From positions 1-7,934 of the forward strand of contig JAFGIT010000227.1 of assembly GCA_016929465.1 (NCBI GenBank): a stretch of 7,934 bases of DNA, written 5' to 3'. Under the pieces are notes generated by a model. The model had not been told where the DNA came from, searched no databases, and worked only from the letters and a program-made list of their open reading frames with translations. This document shows positions 1 to 7,002 of the stretch, piece after piece. The DNA comes from Candidatus Coatesiibacteriota bacterium. GTDB lineage: Bacteria; B130-G9. Numbering within the stretch: the first letter of the stretch is position 1; the number at the start of each line of letters is the position of its first letter. The position numbers were made by a program, and so were the translations under genes.

Positions 1-599
1 ACGTTGCCCTCGAAGTCGGAGAGAGTGTCGAATGAATACTCCGGTCCAGGCAGGAATTCCTGCAGGACGGGATTCTCTATTCTCTCGAGATAGAACTCGA
101 GCTCTTCGTAGTTGTCGATCCTGTGAATCCCCTTCCCCCCTATCCCTCGCCGAGGTTTTATCAATAGCGGCCAGTCAGGCTCCTGGGGCAGTTCATCAGG
201 AAGCCAGGTGCGGGGCGTCGGGATGCTTTGTTCGATAAAGAATTGATATGTCAGGTGCTTGTCATCACAGATCGCGATGGTCTCCGGACTCGACACGACC
301 GCAGTGATACCGGAGGCGAGAAGCCGCTCTCGATGCGCGGCAAGGAAGGGCAGGTCCTTATCGATCGAGGGCACAATCGCCGAGATTCGGTGCCTCTCAC
401 ACAGCCCTTCGAGGCGGTCGATGAAGCCCGGCGAATCGAGCGGCGGAACAATCTCTAAATGGTCGCTCTGGAATAGCGCCGCAGAAAGCGGAGACATGTC
501 GGCGGCGACGACCTTCCCGCCGCCAAGCTCAGCTAGCGCAGCCTGAAATGCCTTCACTAAATCCGCACGCCAATTGGCGCTCAGAATTAGTATGTTCAT
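1..599 (-). CDS. ATP-grasp domain protein, CarB-like (5' part; 3' end beyond left edge)
   Basis: The reading frame opens at the ATG at 597-599 and stays open for 199 codons to the window edge. Residues 1 to about 105 form a pre-ATP-grasp alpha/beta region (start MNILILSANWR; later VPSIDKDLPFL, then SSPETIAICDDKHLTYQFF). This is how carbamoyl-phosphate-synthase-like ATP-grasp proteins approach the ATP site. The glycine-rich nucleotide loop KPRRGIGGKGIH lies at about 148-159, and QEFLPGPEYSFD at about 180-191 matches the QE-x-G-x-E-x-S-x-D segment of the family. Members ligate a carboxylate to an amine or similar nucleophile through an acyl-phosphate. The substrate cannot be told because the catalytic C-terminal part is missing. 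The Shine-Dalgarno is weak. Upstream lies a hicBA remnant, so the context gives no pathway. Family call is firm, exact function unknown. Confidence 0.85.
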   Translation of the reverse strand, partial: MNILILSANWRADLVKAFQAALAELGGGKVVAADMSPLSAALFQSDHLEIVPPLDSPGFIDRLEGLCERHRISAIVPSIDKDLPFLAAHRERLLASGITAVVSSPETIAICDDKHLTYQFFIEQSIPTPRTWLPDELPQEPDWPLLIKPRRGIGGKGIHRIDNYEELEFYLERIENPVLQEFLPGPEYSFDTLSDFEGN

Positions 600-655
600 C
601 TTAGTAGTATCCGACAAATTCCTGTCCTAATCCTGACTGAGTCGGTGGGCAATTG

Positions 656-736
656 TGCGGGAGTCCCCAAATAAGCGCAGATCTTGCCCAGCGAGAGTTT
701 TCGCCGTGTTCGCCAAATCGCTCCCAATGGATAGCA
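656..736 (-). pseudogene. Remnant of the 3' end of a HicA-type toxin gene
   Basis: Downstream of the broken hicB, the minus strand encodes NTAKTLA (from about 710) and, one base out of frame, KICAYLGTPA (ending near 656). Together these resemble the usual HicA C-terminus, of the form HTEI-x-LLARKICxDLGIP. HicA is a small double-stranded-RNA-binding-fold mRNA interferase, normally about 60-80 residues. The N-terminal part with its catalytic His region is absent, because only about 30 bases separate the hicB stop from this piece. One extra C around 695 would restore the frame. I infer an internal deletion plus a frameshift. The match is short, so this is tentative, but a hicB-like gene immediately upstream is the expected partner. 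Confidence 0.45.
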
Positions 737-920
737 CTATGTGGCAGCCTCGCGGCAAGCCAATTCGCGATTCGCTTCCAGAACGAGTTTTATCGCCTCA
801 CGGAGGTTGCTGCGCGTCTCATCGAGTGTCCTTCCCTGAGTATTGGTTCCCGGCAGTTCTTCCGCGTACCCTATCCACCCAATCACCCTCTTGCTCGAAC
901 ACCGCTGTAAATCTATCCAT
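737..920 (-). pseudogene. hicB: HicB-type antitoxin, frameshifted
   Basis: The ATG at 918-920 is preceded by an AGGGAG-like ribosome-binding site and starts MDRFTAVFEQEGDW. The frame then leaves the family pattern and stops early. One frame over, the minus strand reads WIGYAEELPGTNTQGRTLDE followed by TRSNLREAIKLVLEANRE, to a TAG at 737-739. This is the classic HicB N-terminal partial RNase-H-like fold (GxW, ELPG, GRTLDEA, LxEAI). Removing one G from the GGG at 878-880 joins the two parts as EGDWWIGYAEELPG, giving about 60 codons. HicB neutralises the HicA mRNA interferase and usually represses the operon. Here it is either inactivated by a one-base insertion or the base is a sequencing or assembly error. 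The decayed hicA next to it favours true inactivation. Confidence 0.78.
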
Positions 921-984
921 GCGCTAATCTCTCCCTAAATCAGAGCCTTCCTATCCTTGATGTATAAGTCATTTATCGGTGAAA

Positions 985-2034
<1,050 letters not shown>

Positions 2035-2056
2035 CTCTGTCTTTTCCTCTTTCTGG

Positions 2057-3121
2057 TTAAATGAGTCCGACTTCGCTGTTATCACCGAGAACGAACCGCA
2101 AGGCCTTGGGCTTCGCGTCGCTTCTGCCTATACGAACGTCACGGCCGATTAGACTGTCCTCGATCCTGACGCCAACGTTCTCGAGGCGGCAATTAGCGAG
2201 GACCACGCTGTGCTCAATCTCGGAGCCGATTATTTCTGTATCGAAATTAATGGAGGTGAACGAGCCTATATAAGAATCGACTATCTTTACGTTGCGCCCA
2301 ATGATGGCGGGCCCCCGAACTACGCTGTTGCGTATCTCGCATCCAGCCTCGAGCACCACCTTCCCGACGATTTCGGACTTGGAATCGACTGTCCCGTCGC
2401 ACCTGGGCTTCAGAGAATCCAGCACGAGCCGGTTCGCCTCGAGGAGGTCCTCGACATTCCCGGTGTCCTTCCACCACCCGGTTATCGTGTGCGGATTGAC
2501 CGTGAAGCCCTTATCCATCAGATATTGAATCGCATCCGTTATCTCGAGCTCGTTGCGGAACGACGGCTTGATGCTCCTGGCCGCGTCGAAGATGTTCTTG
2601 TCGAAGAGATAGACACCGACGAGAGCGAGGTCGCTCTTCGGCTCCTTGGGCTTCTCCACAAGCCTTACCACTCGCCCGTTCTCGAGCTCTGCAACACCGA
2701 AGTGAGAGGGATGCTTCACGTGCTCGAGCAGTATCTGGCAATGGGGAGCGTTCTTCTCGAATTCCTCGACGAAGCGCGACACCCCTTCTACGATCAGGTT
2801 GTCGCCGAGATACATTATGAACTTGTCGTCCTTCAGGAATTCCTCGGCTGTCAGAACAGCATGTGCGAGGCCAAGTGGGTCCGGCTGGTCTATGAACGTG
2901 AACTTCGCGCCGAATTTGGACCCATCGCCACATGCCTCGATGATCTCATCCCTCGTCTCGCCAACAATTATGCCTATATCAGTAATCCCGGCTGCAACAA
3001 TCGCCTCTATCCCATAGAAGAGGATGGGCTTGTTGGCAACTGGTATGAGCTGCTTCGCGTTCGTGTAGGTTATCGGCCGCAGCCTGGTTCCTTTTCCGCC
3101 GCTGAGTATCAATCCCTTCAT
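2057..3121 (-). CDS. rmlA: Glucose-1-phosphate thymidylyltransferase, long form
   Basis: Cytoplasmic enzyme that joins dTTP and glucose-1-phosphate to give dTDP-glucose and pyrophosphate, the entry step to dTDP-rhamnose and other deoxysugars. Residues 1 to about 235 are the nucleotidyltransferase fold: GGKGTRLRP (8-16), PLGLAHAV (82-89), metal-binding GDN (106-108), EKPKEP (156-161), ELEITDAI (191-198) and GWWKDTG (215-221). Residues about 245-335 hold hexapeptide-like repeats ([28 protein letters not shown]) of a left-handed beta-helix. With 354 residues it fits the long RmlA/StrD-like form rather than the roughly 290-residue E. coli form. Neighbouring rml genes (B, C, D) are not in the window. 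UTP or another sugar phosphate as substrate cannot be excluded. The ribosome-binding site is weak (AGG close to the ATG), and the leader carries inverted repeats. Confidence 0.9.
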   Translation of the reverse strand: MKGLILSGGKGTRLRPITYTNAKQLIPVANKPILFYGIEAIVAAGITDIGIIVGETRDEIIEACGDGSKFGAKFTFIDQPDPLGLAHAVLTAEEFLKDDKFIMYLGDNLIVEGVSRFVEEFEKNAPHCQILLEHVKHPSHFGVAELENGRVVRLVEKPKEPKSDLALVGVYLFDKNIFDAARSIKPSFRNELEITDAIQYLMDKGFTVNPHTITGWWKDTGNVEDLLEANRLVLDSLKPRCDGTVDSKSEIVGKVVLEAGCEIRNSVVRGPAIIGRNVKIVDSYIGSFTSINFDTEIIGSEIEHSVVLANCRLENVGVRIEDSLIGRDVRIGRSDAKPKALRFVLGDNSEVGLI

Positions 3122-3146
3122 GTGCCTGTTTTTCCTATTCTTAATT

Positions 3147-3165
3147 GGCGGAGTCAGTCTCCGCC
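3147..3165. repeat. Hairpin GGCGGAG-TCAGT-CTCCGCC in the nucleotidyltransferase leader
   Basis: A perfect 7-bp GC-rich stem with a 5-base loop, centred about 35 bases upstream of the nucleotidyltransferase start. No T-run follows on either strand, so a leader structure or protein site is more likely than an intrinsic terminator. Confidence 0.55.
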
Positions 3166-3239
3166 TGGCGTCATTATTCCAGATAATCCTAAGATATTAG
3201 GTTATAGAAATCCACGCAAGCTCCGAGATCGCATGATTC

Positions 3240-3255
3240 GTCCCTATATAGGGAC
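3240..3255. repeat. Perfect 16-base palindrome GTCCCTATATAGGGAC
   Basis: Both halves are exact complements with no spacer, as in a binding site for a symmetric dimer. It lies about 50 bases after the gene A stop and about 120 bases before the nucleotidyltransferase start. It is not followed by T residues, so it is not a standard terminator. An operator role is inferred only from symmetry and place. Confidence 0.5.
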
Positions 3256-3305
3256 ATAAGAGGGGAAAACAGGCGAGAAAGAAAGAAATTCGACGAGGAG
3301 TCTTC

Positions 3306-3962
3306 TTAGTCGAAGATGAATTTCCAGGTACCGATTATCCAATCCTTGTACAGGAAATTAACTCGGCCGATCAGGAGCGATACGCGTGCCATGACCGTGT
3401 AACCGAACGAGGCGCCGAAGCCGAGCATCAGGAATACGATGCCCACTCTAGCGGTTCCACCCAGAAAGCCCTTGTGTTCTTTTGAGAAGAAGAAGAAGAC
3501 AAGAGTGGCAATTGTCCCTACGAGGATAACGAAACTGCAGAAACCTACCCACAGGCTCTCCTGGTCAAGGAAGTTCATCATCGAGGCTTTCGTCTGCTCG
3601 ATTATTCTCGCCTCGATTGTATATGGGATCGCGGTGCCACAGGATATGCCCATCATAAGAGCGATCGCGAAGCGGCTCATCCAGTTATATTTGCGGCTAA
3701 TGCGCAGAAGGAATAAAAGACCAAGGAAGAGCGGGATGATGCGCAGCAGGTTAATCGGTTCTTCGGGCGTCTTGCGAAGAGGATCGAATAGGTAGGGATG
3801 AAGGCCCTCAAACCAATTGATCACGAAGACATAGCCGACTGAGACGCCGACAACAAGGTGCTCCGCGATTTTGTAGAAGACATTATCTTTATAAAGGAAG
3901 GAATAAATGCTCAGCGTAAGATACGCCGCGATCCATACCCAGAACAGCTCAACCGGCGTCAT
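3306..3962 (-). CDS. Protein A: polytopic membrane protein of unknown function
   Basis: A 218-residue protein with about six hydrophobic segments (roughly 6-24, 34-50, 72-88, 97-115, 137-159, 172-190). I do not recognise a named family. It is a clear homologue of the gene at 7003-7725. Residues 7-44 match A' 31-68 at 31 of 38 positions, and 154-200 match A' 181-227 at 39 of 47, both counted by eye. The conserved core includes FLYKDN, AEHLVVGVSVGY, the Phe run plus polar patch FFFFSKEHKG, and GFGASFGYTVMAR. Charged and polar residues at membrane borders (YKDN, EH, SKEHK) could be functional. Its ATG overlaps the stop of gene B by four bases, with GGGGGA as ribosome-binding site, so B and A are probably translationally coupled and act together. 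Function unknown. Confidence 0.88.
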   Translation of the reverse strand: MTPVELFWVWIAAYLTLSIYSFLYKDNVFYKIAEHLVVGVSVGYVFVINWFEGLHPYLFDPLRKTPEEPINLLRIIPLFLGLLFLLRISRKYNWMSRFAIALMMGISCGTAIPYTIEARIIEQTKASMMNFLDQESLWVGFCSFVILVGTIATLVFFFFSKEHKGFLGGTARVGIVFLMLGFGASFGYTVMARVSLLIGRVNFLYKDWIIGTWKFIFD

Positions 3963-4831
3963 GACGTTCCCCCAGTGCGTTCGTGACCAGCGGTCCGGGA
4001 TCCAGTCAGCTCTTCTCGCCGAATGGCGAAATAAGCGATGTTACCGACAATGATCAGGACGATTATAAGGATATGGACAATTGACTGGGCGTCCATGCCG
4101 ATTGTGGCGTCCGCCGGAACGCCAATCAGTTTCTCGTATTCCGCTGCCCCGCTCAGTCCGCCTAGCAACCCAACAAGCTGCCCCGTACTGAGGAATGGAT
4201 AGGCATCACTCGCCATGACTGCTGTAACTCCGGCGCCGACTTTACATCCATACTTCTGATAGGCGAACATTATCCAGCTTTCATAGATGGCCGACCCGGT
4301 GAAGTCCACCATCAGGGCTATGTCGTCATAGTTCGTGATATTCTTGGTGACCTCCATTTCAGAGATGGGCTTCCCATCTCCATCTGTCGGAAACGTCCCC
4401 TGAAAATCCTCACCGATCCCAAGCATCACCAATGAGACTCCTGGCTTATAGCCGAGATAAGCGTAATCCTTGCCATAGACAGCGTTGGGGAACTCCGCGG
4501 CAACAGTGCTAAGCGCGTCGCTCGCAAGTCCTGATCCCGTCGGGTACATATTCGTCATGATTACAGGAACACCTCTCTTAAAGCAGTGCCTCAGAACAGC
4601 CAATGTCATCGGCTGAAGCTCCGGCACGGTCGAGGGATCGTAGTCAATCGATATCAGAACCGGTTTGGCCCTACTCGGGATCTCGTCGATTGTGTTGTAG
4701 AGGTGCCTCGCGTGGTCGGTTACCTGAATCGGCAAGCCGAGTGGTATAATAAGCGGCGTAATGACAGCAGCGGCTACTAGAATGAAGACGATTCGTCTAT
4801 CCAGCCTAAGTAGGAAATGCCAGATCCCCAT
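3959..4831 (-). CDS. Protein B: membrane-anchored protein with a DUF6754-like soluble domain
   Basis: A 290-residue protein. The N-terminus has basic residues (RLDRR) and a membrane segment at about 14-33. A soluble alpha/beta-looking domain spans about 35-248, and a second membrane segment lies at about 251-270, followed by a charged tail starting RREE. By the positive-inside rule the large domain would face outside. Residues 218-272 match the partial gene at 7722-7934 at 42 of 55 positions by eye, including LGGLSGAAEYE and GMDAQSIVHIL. The domain also shares spaced motifs with the C-terminal half of protein D: KPxL, G-x4-ES, and PF followed 15 residues later by AA. I infer a common fold. 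AGGTAGG six bases upstream supports this start, 12 bases after the stop of gene C. No catalytic motif is recognisable; function unknown. Confidence 0.88.
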   Translation of the reverse strand: MGIWHFLLRLDRRIVFILVAAAVITPLIIPLGLPIQVTDHARHLYNTIDEIPSRAKPVLISIDYDPSTVPELQPMTLAVLRHCFKRGVPVIMTNMYPTGSGLASDALSTVAAEFPNAVYGKDYAYLGYKPGVSLVMLGIGEDFQGTFPTDGDGKPISEMEVTKNITNYDDIALMVDFTGSAIYESWIMFAYQKYGCKVGAGVTAVMASDAYPFLSTGQLVGLLGGLSGAAEYEKLIGVPADATIGMDAQSIVHILIIVLIIVGNIAYFAIRREELTGSRTAGHERTGGTS

Positions 4832-4843
4832 TTGCGCCTACCT

Positions 4844-5530
4844 CTAGTCCTTCATACCCAAGTATGTCCGCTCGATACCGAGCATTATCTTCAATGCCGT
4901 AGAACTCATGCCCAGCCCCACACCAATCATTATTCCTCGCTTCGCTGCTGTATTCGGAACATCGAGAATCCAATTCGTGATCTCCGATATCCAGGGGATC
5001 ATCTGACCGAGTGGTACCCGCCCGAGCATAACGATCATGGCCGCAGCCAAAAGAAGCGTTGCCTCAAAAGTCCTCGCCTTAAAGGCGCGAAACGCCGCCG
5101 AAGCAATATAAAAAGCCAGCAGCGAGAACATCGTGGCCTGAATAGGGATCTGGATGTTCAAAAACAAATCCTGATAGTTGAAGGCGTTCTCCAGGTATAT
5201 AACAAAGGAATCCTGAATAGAGCCGGCCACGCTCTTGCCATGCAGGTAGGAGAAAAAGCCGTAGCGGGTCAACAGACCAGCAGCCATCATGTAGAACAAA
5301 GCCACAAGAGTTATTATACTAAATTGCCAGTTTGCCGACTTTCGCTTAAGCCTTGTCGTGTGGACTCTGACGAGGCTTATCAAGCCGATGAATAGAGCAA
5401 TGCACCCGATGATCCTACCCCAGGCAAGGGCGTTAGTATAGAACCAAGTCAGCGGCGGGATGAAGCTCTGGGCAAGCATCGCCACGCCAGCCACGAAGCA
5501 GATTATAAGCGGAACCTGCCTTCTCAGCAT
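4844..5530 (-). CDS. Protein C: polytopic membrane protein of unknown function
   Basis: A 228-residue protein with about six hydrophobic segments (roughly 7-25, 37-55, 70-88, 129-147, 156-173, 197-215). Basic loops RVHTTRLKRK (55-64) and RAFKAR (148-153) mark cytoplasmic sides and give a consistent N-in, C-in model. A longer loop (about 90-128, with NAFNYQDLF at 115-123) would face outside. It is not obviously related to protein A, though both are six-segment proteins of similar size. It is the only copy in the window. It lies 52 bases after protein D and 12 bases before gene B. GGAG about nine bases before the ATG supports the start. I do not recognise a named family, and the role is inferred only from company: a membrane partner of D and B. 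Confidence 0.85.
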   Translation of the reverse strand: MLRRQVPLIICFVAGVAMLAQSFIPPLTWFYTNALAWGRIIGCIALFIGLISLVRVHTTRLKRKSANWQFSIITLVALFYMMAAGLLTRYGFFSYLHGKSVAGSIQDSFVIYLENAFNYQDLFLNIQIPIQATMFSLLAFYIASAAFRAFKARTFEATLLLAAAMIVMLGRVPLGQMIPWISEITNWILDVPNTAAKRGIMIGVGLGMSSTALKIMLGIERTYLGMKD

Positions 5531-5582
5531 TCCGAAACTCCAGCCAATCCAGACACAATCGACATATTAGAAAATCCCCTGC

Positions 5583-6791
5583 CTACTTGAAAATCGTCAA
5601 AGGAACGTCAAACAGATTCTTGAATCCGTCATATCCCAGGTGGATTGTGATAAGACCAATCAGTATGCAGCCCATAAGAAAGACCTTCATCCAATCCTGG
5701 CCCTTCAGACTCCCCATAAGAAGAGGCGCTCTGCTTAGATAGGCGCTTGCCGCATACAACTCCTCGCCAATAAGAGTATAGTCACAGGCCGCTATGAAGA
5801 ACGGCAATTGGGCCACGGCGTCCGTTCCGGCTATCTGTATAGCACCGGTCGAAGCGCCGGTTTCCGCGAGGATGAGGGACTCTGCGTAGAACATCCCGAT
5901 AAATAGGTTTGTAGCAGGCCTCTCACGAACCATTATCCCATCAACGGCCGCGACGAACGCGAACTGATTCGTGGTCACATAGAACACGTCCTGCTCGTTA
6001 TAGGCATCGGGCTTGCCCGCTGCGAGGAAGCCCTCTCTAACAACTTCCTGGGCCACGGTCATGACGATCGGGTCATAATTGGGCACGATAACTCTTGTAT
6101 TGTATTCCGCGACAGTCCTTGCCACCCCGGAGAGTATGTTGAGCGATGCAATCGTGGCAACATCCGAAATGAAACTAATGCCCGGAACATAGAGGATCGG
6201 CTTGCCCATCTCGGTCGCGCGTCCGACTGCCTCGTCCAGGGCGTCCAGACCAGCAATCCTGCGAACGAAGAGGTCTTTGCCCTTCTTAGCGTGAAAGATA
6301 AAATAGAGTAGAAGTACCACATAGACCATAGTCACGATGAGCGTGTTCAGGCGACCGAGATTGAACCACTGTACCTTTGCCTGAACCGGCCCTATGGTCG
6401 TCGGTGTCGATACGCTCCCGATGTCCTTCGCGACGATCTGGTAGTAATAATCTATGTCGTTCTCGACGCCCTCGTCCGTAGCATCAGCTACACCTGCGGA
6501 AACAGTCTTGATTTCCTCAAAGGGGCCGTCGGGACTCGTCGAGCGACGTATCTCATATCCGACTACGTCATTCGCGCCCCCAGAATCATCGTACGAGAGC
6601 GTCCAAGAAAGGAGTATTGAGCCACCGTCATCATTGGGTGCGTCCTTCGCGGTCAGGTTCCTCGCTGGCGCTGGAGGAGGATCAGCTGCAAAACCTTCCA
6701 CTTGCGCTGTGGCTATCGAAACGAGAATGAAGATGGCGAGAGAAAGACAGGAAATTACTAGACACCTGCCGCAAATGATGCCCTGATGCAT
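5583..6791 (-). CDS. Protein D: fibronectin type III plus DUF6754-like membrane protein
   Basis: Numbered from an in-frame TTG at 6824, the frame has 413 residues. I prefer the ATG at residue 12 (6791), which gives a normal signal peptide: hydrophobic core CLVISCLSLAIFILVSI and possible cleavage after ATA, near residue 40. In the 413 numbering, about 51-150 is a fibronectin type III domain (ARNLTA, core Trp in ILLSWTLS, VGYEIRRS, YYYQIVA), expected outside the membrane. A membrane segment follows at about 160-178, then basic HAKKGKDLFVRR. A soluble domain of about 200 residues resembles DUF6754 (KPILYVPG, RVIVPNYDP, GMFYAES, PFF-x14-AA), and a last membrane segment lies at about 379-397. The soluble half would be cytoplasmic by charge. 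The gene has its own upstream gap with a promoter-like sequence and leads C, B and A. Fold assignments are solid for FnIII, moderate for DUF6754; function unknown. Confidence 0.87.
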   Translation of the reverse strand: MHQGIICGRCLVISCLSLAIFILVSIATAQVEGFAADPPPAPARNLTAKDAPNDDGGSILLSWTLSYDDSGGANDVVGYEIRRSTSPDGPFEEIKTVSAGVADATDEGVENDIDYYYQIVAKDIGSVSTPTTIGPVQAKVQWFNLGRLNTLIVTMVYVVLLLYFIFHAKKGKDLFVRRIAGLDALDEAVGRATEMGKPILYVPGISFISDVATIASLNILSGVARTVAEYNTRVIVPNYDPIVMTVAQEVVREGFLAAGKPDAYNEQDVFYVTTNQFAFVAAVDGIMVRERPATNLFIGMFYAESLILAETGASTGAIQIAGTDAVAQLPFFIAACDYTLIGEELYAASAYLSRAPLLMGSLKGQDWMKVFLMGCILIGLITIHLGYDGFKNLFDVPLTIFK

Positions 6792-6899
6792 CCGTCTCGA
6801 GTTACCCACTAAAGGAACTCCCAACCAATCACATGTGTCATCGACATTCCTTATCTTAAGACCAAATTTGCTTTAGCGCGGGTGAATTCCGCCTTTAGA

Positions 6900-6914
6900 A
6901 GCCTGATCCAGGCT
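6900..6914. repeat. 15-base hairpin AGCCTG-ATC-CAGGCT upstream of D
   Basis: A perfect 6-bp stem with a 3-base loop, just downstream (minus strand) of the candidate -10 box. It would lie at or near the transcript start, as an operator or 5' leader hairpin. No T-run follows, so it is not a terminator. Confidence 0.4.
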
Positions 6915-6926
6915 AATCACAATATT

Positions 6927-6956
6927 AGTATGCCATACGCTAATTCGGCATGTCAA
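6927..6956 (-). promoter_or_regulatory. Candidate sigma-70-type promoter for gene D, with inverted repeat
   Basis: The minus strand has a perfect -35 box TTGACA (6951-6956) and, 18 bases on, CATACT (6927-6932), which matches four of six -10 positions. Between and over them lie ATGCC (6930-6934) and GGCAT (6947-6951), inverted with 12 bases between, and GTATG-C-CATAC (6928-6938) over the -10. This arrangement suits a regulator binding across the promoter. It faces gene D, about 136 bases before the preferred ATG. Confidence 0.45.
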
Positions 6957-7002
6957 GCAAAAACTACTGCGTGGAAACCTCAAAGGGAGATGGGCAATAA
7001 GA

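Larger units (their letters stand above)
3124..3274. repeat. 12-bp imperfect terminal inverted repeats bounding 151 bases
   Basis: GCCTGTTTTTCC at 3124-3135 and GGGAAAACAGGC at 3263-3274 are inverted complements with one mismatch, of which the outer 9 bases are perfect. They enclose the three smaller palindromes of this gap. The layout could be a miniature mobile or REP-like element, or chance in an AT-rich leader. No target-site duplication is visible next to the arms. Confidence 0.4.
3122..3305. other. Intergenic region with nested inverted repeats
   Basis: This 184-base gap between gene A and the nucleotidyltransferase has no supported reading frame. It holds a 7-bp-stem hairpin at 3147-3165, a 5-bp-stem hairpin CCTAA-GATA-TTAGG at 3188-3201, a perfect 16-base palindrome at 3240-3255, and an outer inverted pair at 3124-3135 and 3263-3274. 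AT-rich sequence around 3170-3210 may hold the promoter of the nucleotidyltransferase-recA unit, but I cannot assign -35 and -10 boxes with confidence. No hairpin is followed by a T-run on either strand, so none is a clear intrinsic terminator. Confidence 0.7.
6792..7002. other. Intergenic region between A' and D
   Basis: About 210 bases without a supported gene. On the minus strand they hold a promoter-like TTGACA box, an inverted repeat between its boxes, and a small hairpin at 6900-6914. I see no intrinsic terminator after A', so read-through from A' into D is possible. Confidence 0.6.

Noticed and set aside
653-910. Plus-strand open frame of 85 codons in the gap after recA
   Set aside because: It lies opposite the hicB/hicA remnants, which carry the recognisable protein signal on the minus strand.
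2035-2085. Upstream GTG start giving RecA 17 more residues
   Set aside because: No ribosome-binding site, overlap with the previous gene, and RecA proteins normally begin near the MAVKELN position.
3147-3165. GC-rich hairpin read as an intrinsic terminator
   Set aside because: No run of T follows the stem on either strand.
2210-3259. 349-codon open frame on the plus strand opposite the nucleotidyltransferase gene
   Set aside because: It is antisense to a well-conserved enzyme gene, has no recognisable family features, and reflects the codon pattern of the real gene.
3484-3500. AAG-type repeat near 3484-3500, with a similar run near 7169-7181
   Set aside because: These encode the conserved Phe run before SKEHKG in A and A'. 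The repeat follows from the protein sequence and is not a separate repeat element.
6792-6824. TTG start at 6824 for protein D
   Set aside because: No ribosome-binding site; the ATG at 6791 gives a normal signal peptide. It cannot be fully excluded.
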